A DNA stretch of 64,000 nucleotides from Chromatiaceae bacterium (GTDB lineage: Bacteria > Pseudomonadota > Gammaproteobacteria > Chromatiales > Chromatiaceae): positions 186,001 through 250,000 of the forward strand of contig JACKML010000001.1 of assembly GCA_024235415.1 (NCBI GenBank). The letters are read 5' to 3'. Shown here in pieces: positions 44,013 to 52,970 of this stretch (the stretch's first letter is position 1; each line of letters begins with the position of its first letter). The notes under the pieces were generated by a model, which had not been told where the DNA came from, did no database searches, and worked only from the letters and a program-made list of their open reading frames with translations. Made by a program: the position numbers and the translations under genes.

Positions 44013-44684
44013 GTGGCCAAGACAACAGCGAAGACAGGCTTCAAACAGGCGTTGTTCGCGCAGTTTGCGCGCGTCGGCAAGGCGCTCGCCAGCGCCAACC
44101 GGCTCGAGCTGCTCGAATTCCTCGCCCAGGGCGAGCGCAGCGTGGATGCGCTGGCCAGGGTTTCCGGACTGTCGGTCGCCAATACCTCGCAACACCTGCA
44201 GCAGTTGCGTCAAGCGGGACTGGTCACGGCACGCAAGGAAGGCGTGACGGTCTACTACAGCCTCAGCGACAAAGATGTCGTGGCGCTGGTGGACAAGTTG
44301 CGCGATGTCGCGGAACGCCATCTGGCAGAGGTGGAACAACTTGTCAGTCGTTACCTGACGGTCAAGGATGACCTCGAACCGGTGCCTTCCAGGGAGCTGC
44401 TCAAGCGTGCCCGTCAGGGGCTGGTCACCGTGATCGACGTGCGTCCCGAGGAGGAGTATGCGGCCGGACACCTGCCCGGCGCCGTCAACATCCCACTGGC
44501 AAGTCTCGAGAAGCAACTGCGCGACTTCGACCGTGAAAAAGAAGTCGTGGCCTATTGTCGCGGTCCACACTGTGTACTGGCCTTCGAGGCCGTGGCGCGC
44601 CTGCGTGCCAAGGGCTTCGAGGCGCGCCGCCTGCAGGACGGTTTTCCCGAGTGGAAACTCGCCGGCCTGCCCGTTGAACGCTGA
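44013..44684 (+). CDS. ArsR-family regulator fused to rhodanese
   Basis: About 223 residues from the GTG at 44013 (TTG at 43983 also possible). Winged HTH (about 15-90; LARVSGLSVANTSQHLQQLR as recognition helix) followed by a rhodanese domain (about 125-220) with LVTVIDVRPEEEYAAGHLPG and the loop C182-R-G-P-H-C187. The HTH part contains no cysteine at all, so neither a metal-thiolate site nor the usual persulfide-sensing pair of BigR/SqrR is present there; sensing would have to use the two rhodanese cysteines. It is divergent from the sterol desaturase/DedA-rhodanese operon. Confidence 0.88.
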   Translation: MAKTTAKTGFKQALFAQFARVGKALASANRLELLEFLAQGERSVDALARVSGLSVANTSQHLQQLRQAGLVTARKEGVTVYYSLSDKDVVALVDKLRDVAERHLAEVEQLVSRYLTVKDDLEPVPSRELLKRARQGLVTVIDVRPEEEYAAGHLPGAVNIPLASLEKQLRDFDREKEVVAYCRGPHCVLAFEAVARLRAKGFEARRLQDGFPEWKLAGLPVER

Positions 44685-44723
44685 CCCGCACAGCAACGGG
44701 TGTTGCGGAGAAGGTAAACCCTG

Positions 44724-46088
44724 TCAGACGTGCCTGACATGGCCAAGCGCCTGCCTGAGTGCCGCGACATCCTGCGGCGCCCGCGACGAAAAGCAGGCGG
44801 CGTTGAGCCGTTGCGCAAGACCCGCAGCGTCGCCATTGGGCTGCGCGGCCGCCCAGGCACTGAGCGAGACATGGCCACCCGAACCGAGAAGCAGCTGGCG
44901 AAGCGCATGCGCATCTCCTGCACAGTGCAGCGACTGCCGAAACCGCCTGACCGAAAGCCAGCGCCGGATCGCGCGATGCAGGACCACCGTCACAGCCACC
45001 AGCATCACCCCACCGATCGTGATCAACGCATAGACGAACGGCAGCGGCATCCGCCACAGGCGTGGCAAAGCCGCCTGCAGGCTGATCAGACGCCCCTGGG
45101 TGGTGTCAAAATAACGCAGGCCCACCTGAGGCCCGTCGCCCCACCCGACCAACCAGGTTGGCATTGCCACGCGGTAGCGTTGCAGCGACCTACCCTCAGC
45201 CGCATCGACCTCGACCTGCGATACGCTGACCGCCTCGACGCTGCTGCCTGCTGCACTGGCCAGCGCGCTGCGCATACCGAAGACACTCTCCGGCAGCTGC
45301 CCGCGATTGACCACGGAGACCTGCCAGTAAGGCGCATCCGCAACCTCTATCGTCTCCGCATGCAAGCTGACCTCGCCGACCGGGACACTTGGCGGCAGAT
45401 AGCTTGGCAGCGGCAGCACCCGCACCAGGCGGGGACCCAGGTAAAAGCGCCAGCGACCACGCCCACGCTGCTCGATCGCTGGCAGTACGATCCGGTGGCT
45501 GCCCTTCTCCCGCGCGGTCAATCGCCAGCGCAGGCGCACCTGTCCGCCGCTTGCCCCCGCGATGTGCTCGCGCGCCAATGCCTGCACGTCGAAGCCTGTG
45601 AATTCCGCCTCTTCGACGGCGATATGGTTGGAGGGATGCAACATCGCCAGTTCCACACCAACCTCGAACGACTGCCCCTGCCACACCTGCTGCGGCACCG
45701 GCAACCAACGCGGGGTGCCATCGATACCATCGCGCACCGTCGGGATGACGTCGACACGCAGTGGACCCGCCACTGCGCCGCCCAGCGCGATTCTCTCCAG
45801 AACCTTGTCGCCGACATCGCGTGGGTAGAGCCGCACATGCTGCGTGGTGCGAACCTCGCCGCTGACCAGGCTCTCGCTGGCCGTATCGCGCCGGTCGATG
45901 AAGAAATCGTCAGCCCACTGGCGCAGATCGGCGCTGCCGGCGGTGGACTCACCGTCATAGACGATCCGCACATCGAGGTATTTGCCCATCTCGACCTGCA
46001 GGTCATCGACGACAATCGCCAGCACAGCGGCCGCAGCAGGCACCGATACGAGCAGCAACCCCAGCAGCGCCAGCACACGACTCACCAT
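44724..46088 (-). CDS. BatD-like protein, second MoxR/Bat operon
   Basis: 454 residues, shorter than the first operon's BatD (609). Signal peptide (about 1-20), beta-rich periplasmic region (VEEAEFTGFDVQALAREHIA, 'WRLTAREKGSHRIVLPAIEQ'), a membrane helix near residue 355-375 and a basic cytoplasmic end. It sits in the BatD position at the end of the operon and overlaps the preceding VWA-TPR gene by 7 bp. Sequence similarity to classical BatD is weak, so the name rests mainly on position and architecture. Confidence 0.72.
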   Translation of the reverse strand: MVSRVLALLGLLLVSVPAAAAVLAIVVDDLQVEMGKYLDVRIVYDGESTAGSADLRQWADDFFIDRRDTASESLVSGEVRTTQHVRLYPRDVGDKVLERIALGGAVAGPLRVDVIPTVRDGIDGTPRWLPVPQQVWQGQSFEVGVELAMLHPSNHIAVEEAEFTGFDVQALAREHIAGASGGQVRLRWRLTAREKGSHRIVLPAIEQRGRGRWRFYLGPRLVRVLPLPSYLPPSVPVGEVSLHAETIEVADAPYWQVSVVNRGQLPESVFGMRSALASAAGSSVEAVSVSQVEVDAAEGRSLQRYRVAMPTWLVGWGDGPQVGLRYFDTTQGRLISLQAALPRLWRMPLPFVYALITIGGVMLVAVTVVLHRAIRRWLSVRRFRQSLHCAGDAHALRQLLLGSGGHVSLSAWAAAQPNGDAAGLAQRLNAACFSSRAPQDVAALRQALGHVRHV

Positions 46089-47869
46089 GGGCGGCTTCCC
46101 TCGATCCGGTAAGGCTCGCCGGGCACGGTCAGGATGCCGACCTCCATCGGTAGCAGGCGATTGAACAGGCCTGCCGTGCCCTCTGGTGTGGTCGTCGCCG
46201 ATGACTTTACCCAGTGCCGGCCCGACGCCCGGGCAGCGGCCGGATCGGCTTTGTCTCTCTCGATGCCGCGCATCACCAGTGCGCGCAGCTCATCGGCGGA
46301 CAGTGTCGCCAGGGCCGGTGAACCGCCGAAACGATCCGACAACCGGATGCCCTCGGCGACACGATCGAGCATGGCCTCTGGCATCTCGCGTGCCGCTGCA
46401 CGCCAGTCCGCCCGACGCTGCGTCTCGGCAACATCGGCCAGGTACCGCCGGACCGTCGCAGCCAGGCTGTCCGCGAACTCGCGATTGATCGCCGTGAGTT
46501 CAGACGGGATGCCCAGTGCCTCGGCCTCGGTGAACAGCACCGACGCCTCCTCGAAATCGCCGAGCCGAAAGTGCGTGTTGCCGAGGTTGAATGCCGCACG
46601 CCCGCGCGCGGTGTCGTCGGGTGCCTGCCAGGCCGCCGCTGCGAAGGCCTGCAGCGCACACGGATAGTCGGCCAGCCGGTAACAGGCCACGCCCTCGGCG
46701 AAGCGCGCATCGTGGCCCTCACCCCCGGTGGACAGACTCCGGGCGCGCTCGTAGTCCCCTGAATCCAGTGCCGCACGCGCCTGATCGCCAGGCGAGTCGA
46801 CAAAGACCTCGCGACCACAACCACCGGTCAATAGCGTGATCAATCCCGCCACGATCGCAGCGCGCGAGGCCGACTTTGCCTGCCTGCCCCGCGTTGCCAG
46901 CAGAAAGACCACGATGCCGGCAAGCAGTGGAAAGCCGAACCACTCGTCCCAAAGCACCCGGTCGTTGTCACCCGGGTCGATGCGCGGATCACGCAAACCC
47001 AGCACCTGGACCAGCGACTGCCCCGCGATCGCTTCGGCCGCGTGGTAGCCGCCATCGACGTGCCCGGCGAACAGTCGCAGCCATTGCGCGTCACGTCGGC
47101 TGACAACACGCTCACCGTCGATCACCAGCGGCTCGGTCGCGGAACGCGGCACCCCGACCGCCTCGGGCCCGCCCACACCAACGACCTGCAGATTGATCCG
47201 GGCGGGTGGCAGCCAATCCCTCACCGCGGTTTCCGCCGCATGCTGCGCATCGGGCCCGAGATCACCGTCGCTGATCAGTAGCAGGTGGCGACCGCCGCGC
47301 GTCTCGGTTTCGGCGAGCGACTCGCCCGCCAGGCGCAGCGCATCGGCCAGGGCGTTGCCCAGTGTTGGCAGATTGATGCCGTCGAGTTCGTGCACGAAAT
47401 GGCGGACCAGTTCCTGATCCGTGGTCGGCGGCAGCAGGCGATGAGCGTGTCCGGCGTACACCACGATGCCAAGCCGTAGCGAAGCCGGCATCTGCGCCGT
47501 CCAATCAGCCAACAGCGCCTGTGCGAATCGCCTGCGGTCTGGCCGCGCGTCACGTGCTGCCATCGACCATGACAGATCGACTACCGCGATCACCGCGCTG
47601 TCCTGTTGCACAGCCGGCGGAACCCAGCGCGGCGTTCGTGGCCCGGCGAGTGCCACGCACAGCAGCAGCCAGGCGACCGCGAGTGCAACGCGGCTCAGGG
47701 TCTGCCGTCCCTTCTGCGCTGGCGCCTCGACCCAGGGCCGCAGCGACGGATCGACGATCCGCGCCCAGGCGCTGCGGCGGCGCATGTACATCCACAGCGT
47801 CGGCAGCAACGGCAGCAGCGTCACCCACAACCACGCCGGCTCGCGCCAATACAGGAGCATTGGCATCAT
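46082..47869 (-). CDS. BatB/BatC-like VWA-TPR membrane protein, second operon
   Basis: 595 residues from the ATG at 47869, overlapping the BatA stop (ATGA). Two N-terminal helices, a VWA domain with intact MIDAS (VVDLSWSM), a mid-protein helix, a lipobox-like TGGC at the end of a further hydrophobic stretch, and TPR-like repeats (FNLGNTHFRLGDFEEASVLF). Unlike the first operon's protein it has no Gln-rich tail. Confidence 0.85.
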   Translation of the reverse strand: MMPMLLYWREPAWLWVTLLPLLPTLWMYMRRRSAWARIVDPSLRPWVEAPAQKGRQTLSRVALAVAWLLLCVALAGPRTPRWVPPAVQQDSAVIAVVDLSWSMAARDARPDRRRFAQALLADWTAQMPASLRLGIVVYAGHAHRLLPPTTDQELVRHFVHELDGINLPTLGNALADALRLAGESLAETETRGGRHLLLISDGDLGPDAQHAAETAVRDWLPPARINLQVVGVGGPEAVGVPRSATEPLVIDGERVVSRRDAQWLRLFAGHVDGGYHAAEAIAGQSLVQVLGLRDPRIDPGDNDRVLWDEWFGFPLLAGIVVFLLATRGRQAKSASRAAIVAGLITLLTGGCGREVFVDSPGDQARAALDSGDYERARSLSTGGEGHDARFAEGVACYRLADYPCALQAFAAAAWQAPDDTARGRAAFNLGNTHFRLGDFEEASVLFTEAEALGIPSELTAINREFADSLAATVRRYLADVAETQRRADWRAAAREMPEAMLDRVAEGIRLSDRFGGSPALATLSADELRALVMRGIERDKADPAAARASGRHWVKSSATTTPEGTAGLFNRLLPMEVGILTVPGEPYRIEGSRPW

Positions 47870-48891
47870 GGGCCTGCACCTGCGAACCACCCACCCCGAA
47901 GCACTGGCCACCAGACACCCAGCAGCAACAGTGCCATGGCGACCCCGAGCGGCAAGGGATACCAGGTCTCGGCCAGACGCTCTGTCGACGATGCCGTACC
48001 CGGTCGGCGATGTCTCGACTCGATCGTGGACAGCGCCGCAGCGAACGCATCGGCGTCGCGCGCATGGAAGAAGGCGCCACCACCGGCTTCAGCCAACGTC
48101 TGCAGAAACGCCGTGTCGATAGCCTCGTAGATCAATCCACCGGGGTCCGTGCCACCGGCACCCTGGTCACTTGACCCGATACCAATCACGTACAGCGTGC
48201 TGCCGGCGGCGCTCAGCGCACGCGCCGCCGTCTCCGGGGCCGTCGCACCCAGCTGCAGGCCACCATCGGTCACCAGCACCACCACTGTTTCACCGGCGGC
48301 ACCAAACTGCTCATCGACCAGTTTCAGGGTTGCCCCCATGTCGGACAGGCGACCGCCGAGGACGGGGCGCAGGCGCGAGATGGCATCACGCACCACCGCC
48401 TTCTCGTCGGTCAGCGGCAACCACAGCGCCGGCGGATTGCCGAGCACCACCAGACCGATACGACGGCCGCGGTAGCCCGCGACAAAGCCATCCAGCAGGC
48501 GACGGGTGATCGACATGCGATCCACCGGCTCACCGCCCACGACATAGTCACGCAGGGTCATTGAGATCGCCGTGCCGGCGACGATCACCAGGTCCACCGG
48601 CTCTGACGCCGCAGCGGTCTTGATCGCGTCGGTATAGCGGACCGGCTGAGCGAGGGCCAATACCACCAGCAGCAGCGCCGCGGAGATCATGACGTCTGCA
48701 GTGCCTGAGCCCGTTGGTCTTGCGACGCCGGACGATCCACGGATTACCCGCAGCAACGGATAGCGCACTGCCAGCGGCATCGACATCGTTGACGAGGCCG
48801 GCGACTGATGCCGCCGCCACTTCAGCCACAACGGAGGCAAAGGCAACAACATCAGCCACAAAGGCTGCAACAGGCCGAGGTCACTGAACAT
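47866..48891 (-). CDS. BatA-like VWA protein with degenerate MIDAS, second operon
   Basis: 341 residues, same membrane layout as BatA (N-terminal helix, second helix near 65-82, VWA domain, C-terminal helix). Where the MIDAS DxSxS should stand, the sequence is VAGTAISM: the Asp is Gly and the first Ser is Ala, while the last Ser remains. The later Asp (LVTDGG) is present. Metal-dependent ligand binding is therefore probably lost. The frame is intact and overlaps both neighbours, so it is unlikely to be a decaying gene. Confidence 0.85.
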   Translation of the reverse strand: MFSDLGLLQPLWLMLLPLPPLWLKWRRHQSPASSTMSMPLAVRYPLLRVIRGSSGVARPTGSGTADVMISAALLLVVLALAQPVRYTDAIKTAAASEPVDLVIVAGTAISMTLRDYVVGGEPVDRMSITRRLLDGFVAGYRGRRIGLVVLGNPPALWLPLTDEKAVVRDAISRLRPVLGGRLSDMGATLKLVDEQFGAAGETVVVLVTDGGLQLGATAPETAARALSAAGSTLYVIGIGSSDQGAGGTDPGGLIYEAIDTAFLQTLAEAGGGAFFHARDADAFAAALSTIESRHRRPGTASSTERLAETWYPLPLGVAMALLLLGVWWPVLRGGWFAGAGP

Positions 48892-49216
48892 GGGTGATCC
48901 GCCGGATCAGCTCGGCGACACTGGTAGGTGGTGGCGCCTGGCGCTGGAAGCGCAGACAGTCCAGCTCTCTGCGCAATGAGGCCTCGTCACCTACCCACGC
49001 CGCCAGACGATGCGCGACTTCGCGCGGCGGCAAGCGCCCGGCGTCCAGATCCCGCGCCAGCCTCTGCAGCGGATGCCGCCATCGCCTCACCCACCATCCC
49101 ACCAGCCATGCCGCCAGCAGCACGAAGACGACCAGCCATGCGGATGCACCACGATTGTCCGCGAGCGGCAAAGGCAGCAGGATGTCCGCCATCCTGACCA
49201 GTTCGTTATCGTTCAT
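48881..49216 (-). CDS. Short DUF4381-like membrane protein, second operon
   Basis: 111 residues from the ATG at 49216, which overlaps the DUF58 stop (ATGA). One membrane helix (about residues 25-42), a Trp/Arg-rich junction (WWVRRWRHP) and a cytoplasmic helical segment 'ELDCLRFQRQAPPPTSVAEL' near the end. It occupies the DUF4381 slot and is about 50 residues shorter than the first operon's version. Its stop region overlaps the BatA start by 11 bp. Confidence 0.78.
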   Translation of the reverse strand: MNDNELVRMADILLPLPLADNRGASAWLVVFVLLAAWLVGWWVRRWRHPLQRLARDLDAGRLPPREVAHRLAAWVGDEASLRRELDCLRFQRQAPPPTSVAELIRRITHVQ

Positions 49217-50135
49217 CGCGGGACGGTCGCCAGATCCGCAAGCGAGTCGGCATCTGCCGCCAGCACGCGATAGCTGATACCGGCACGGCGAAACTCTCCG
49301 GCGAGAAAGCCGTCCCAGTCCTGCTGGCCATGCCGCAGCTCGGCTGCCGCCGAGGCATCGGACGCATTGAATTCGTAGCGCTCTCCCTGCCAGCACAACT
49401 CCAATGCCGCCGTTGGCAAGGGATCGCGTTCGGCGCGGTCGACAATACGGATGGCGTGGCACTCACTGTGCTGCCCGAGCGCACGCAGCAACCCGAGATC
49501 TTCGGTATCGAGACCGCTAAAATCCGACACGATCGTCAGCTCGCTGCCTTGCGGAAGGCGCCGGCGCAGACTCGTCAGGACCTTGTCCCAGGCCGGCTCC
49601 CCACATCCGGGCTCGCGCGGCGGACAGGGCGCGACCGCCCAATCAGTCAGTCGCCGCAGCGCGCGTGGCCCCCTCGAAGGTGGCAGCCACCGGCAGGGGT
49701 CATCGAGAAGCACCGCCGCCAATTCACCACCGGCCCTCACCTCACGGCCTCCGAGCCACAGTGCAGCGCGCACCGCCTGGGTGACCTTGAGCCTGGTGCG
49801 AGTGCCAAAACGCATGCTGGCGCGCCGGTCGATCACCAGGCAGCTCGGGCGGCTGAGTTCGGCGTGATAGCTGCGCACCAGCGGTGCGCGCGAACGCGCG
49901 CTCGCCCGCCAGTCGATGCGGCGAGGATCGTCGCCAGGTTGATAGGCCCGGGGCTCGGCGAAGTCGCTGCCGCTGCCGTGGCGCGGCGACACCTGCTCGC
50001 CGGGACGACCGGCACGCGGTCGCCTCAAGGGGCGGTTCGACACATGCGGCGGGGCAGCCGCTGTCAACTCTGCGATCTCCTGCCCGGTCAACAGGGGCGC
50101 ATCGCCTGACTGCCGCGCAAACAGGCGCTGGCGCA

Positions 50136-50136
<1 letters not shown>
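49213..50136 (-). CDS. DUF58 domain protein, second operon
   Basis: 307 residues with the DUF58 core 'PRAYQPGDDPRRIDWRASAR' and a VWA-like fold in which the first motif reads LVIDRRASM. It is shorter than, and clearly diverged from, the first operon's DUF58 protein, but keeps the same R/H residues after the core. Its ATG overlaps the MoxR stop. Confidence 0.88.
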
Positions 50137-51098
<962 letters not shown>

Positions 51099-51250
51099 AT
51101 TGCTCCAGTGGGTTGCCGGTCCGGATCGTGTTGGAGTTTAACCGCAAATTTTCCCGCTGCCGGCCAAAGTGGGGCACAAGGCTGGTGGAAGATTGTCGCT
51201 AGCCGCCAGCTGAGCCCGTGGCAACAGCGGCCAGCGGCACCACGGGCCGA

Positions 51251-52204
51251 TCAGTGAAACGGGAACACGTAGTTCATCCAGGCGGCCATGCGCAAAAGGA
51301 CCCGACGGATTATCCCGACGTGGTGAAAATGCCCGCTGTACACCGCAGCCTGCCCAAAGGTGCCGCCAGGCAGGTCGAAATCAGCGAAGGCCGGATCGGT
51401 GATCGTGATCGCCACCGGAACACGTCCTGGGCTCTTCTCCTGGTCGAAGCGGATCAGATTCGCCTGCGGCGAGACCTGTCCTTCACCGATCGCAGGAAGG
51501 ACCTCGCGGACCTTGCCCTTGAAGATGACGCCGGGAACGGCATCCAGCGTTACTTCCACCTCGCTGCCCTTTTCGAGTCGCAACAGGCTGTTCTGCCGGA
51601 ACCAGCCGAAGAACACGCGGTCATCCTGGTGGACAAACGTCAGGGCCGCGGAAAACGGCATCGGCACGACCATCATCCCCGGCCGCAATGCCAGTTGGGT
51701 GACCAGGCCATCGCCCGGGGCCGTCACCACGGTCTGCTGCAGGTCGAAGCGGGCATCGGCCAGCTTCGCCTCGAGTTCGTCGACCCGAGCACGCGCCTGA
51801 TCCCTCGAAAGCTCACTGCCAACCTGCTTGCGGTACATCTCCTCAGTGCGTTCGAGGTTCTTGCGTGCTGCGACCAGCTCACCTTCGATCCCCTGCACCG
51901 CATCTTCGAACGGCTTCGCGTCGATACGAAACAGAACATCCCCTTTCCTGACCGGCGAGTTCGGCGCAACCGGGACCTCGACGACACGCCCGCGCACCTC
52001 GGAGATGATGGGTGTCGTCACATAGTACTGGCGCACCGTTTCCGAATACGGATGGTTGTAGTTCATCAGCATCAGCAAGGCGCCGATGATCAGGATGCCG
52101 CCGAGTACCGCGGTGGGAACCGTCCACTTGTTCAGCGGAATCTTGAAGATCTTGAAGATGACGACACAGATCGCAACGTAGGTGGCTATCAGCAGGAGAT
52201 CCAT
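51251..52204 (-). CDS. HlyD-family membrane-fusion protein (YiaV/YibH-like)
   Basis: 317 residues. Two N-terminal helices, a biotinyl-lipoyl-like domain (SEVRGRVVEVPVAPNSPVRK), a short coiled-coil hairpin (about 105-160) and a beta-barrel part. This is the EmrA/YibH/YiaV type that pairs with a small DUF3302 protein rather than a classical ABC pump. The DUF3302 gene lies 9 bp upstream, giving the E. coli yiaW-yiaV-like order. Substrate unknown. Confidence 0.86.
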   Translation of the reverse strand: MDLLLIATYVAICVVIFKIFKIPLNKWTVPTAVLGGILIIGALLMLMNYNHPYSETVRQYYVTTPIISEVRGRVVEVPVAPNSPVRKGDVLFRIDAKPFEDAVQGIEGELVAARKNLERTEEMYRKQVGSELSRDQARARVDELEAKLADARFDLQQTVVTAPGDGLVTQLALRPGMMVVPMPFSAALTFVHQDDRVFFGWFRQNSLLRLEKGSEVEVTLDAVPGVIFKGKVREVLPAIGEGQVSPQANLIRFDQEKSPGRVPVAITITDPAFADFDLPGGTFGQAAVYSGHFHHVGIIRRVLLRMAAWMNYVFPFH

Positions 52205-52213
52205 GGTGTCTCC

Positions 52214-52549
52214 TCAGGATTCAGAAGAGTGTTCGAGCACACGCAGACGCTCGGAAATGCTCTCGAGCTCCGCTTTCAATTCCACCATGGTCTCGTCACC
52301 TGTCCCGTCGGGTGTGGAGAAGCCCCAGCCACGATCCTCGCGGTACAAGGTCGCCCATATCCATAAAAAGGGCCAGATGGCGTGCAGCGTGAACAGGCTG
52401 ATCCAACCCGCCACGTGGATCGCATCCTGCTGCGGGTGATTTCGGTGTTTGGCGATCTCGTAGGGTATATCGTGGATCGCAATGATGCCGTAAAACAGCA
52501 CCACCGCCACAAAGAACAACAGAAACAACGCGAAATAGTCCAGGAACAT
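52214..52549 (-). CDS. DUF3302 (YiaW-like) small membrane protein
   Basis: 111 residues from the ATG at 52549 (GGAG 8 bp upstream). Two membrane helices with 'GIIAIHDIPYEIAKHRNHPQ' and 'IHVAGWISLFTLHAIWPFLW', both typical of DUF3302, and a charged C-terminal helix. It is the known partner of YiaV-type HlyD proteins; both genes are closely spaced on the same strand. Confidence 0.85.
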   Translation of the reverse strand: MFLDYFALFLLFFVAVVLFYGIIAIHDIPYEIAKHRNHPQQDAIHVAGWISLFTLHAIWPFLWIWATLYREDRGWGFSTPDGTGDETMVELKAELESISERLRVLEHSSES

Positions 52550-52599
52550 TGTGGCCACTCCAGTGTTTTTGAACTCGGTCGGACGGTGATGGAGACCGC

Positions 52600-52878
52600 C
52601 TACGGCTTCTGCTCGTTTTCCAAGGCCTTCTTCGTGATCTCCTGGTACAGGTTCACCGCGCGCCCATACAGCAACGTGAACTCGGGGCGCATGTCCACCA
52701 GGCGATTGATCTCTTCCGCATCACTCATGACGCGGTCGAGAAACGCGATGTCCGCGTCACTCAGACGCTCCCCGCGATCCACCCGTTCCTTGATATCGAG
52801 CGCCCGCGGCAACCGGAACTTTTCAAAGCGCTCCAGCACCGTGTAGGCGATCCCTTCCTCTTTCGAAATTTCAGTCAT
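52600..52878 (-). CDS. Conserved-looking small helical protein
   Basis: 92 residues from the ATG at 52878 with GGGAAG upstream. All-helical, charged and without a signal (FEKFRLPRALDIKERVDRGE, 'LSDADIAFLDRVMSDAEEIN'). I do not recognise the family. It lies between the RND pump and the DUF3302 gene on the same strand, 50 bp from the latter, so it is probably part of that transport unit. Confidence 0.7.
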   Translation of the reverse strand: MTEISKEEGIAYTVLERFEKFRLPRALDIKERVDRGERLSDADIAFLDRVMSDAEEINRLVDMRPEFTLLYGRAVNLYQEITKKALENEQKP

Positions 52879-52970
52879 GACGCTTCCCGGAAACAACCGT
52901 GTGACGGCATTCGAACACACCTTCACTGCTTTTGTAACCTGACCGGCGGGCTCGCCCCTGCCGCACCGCA

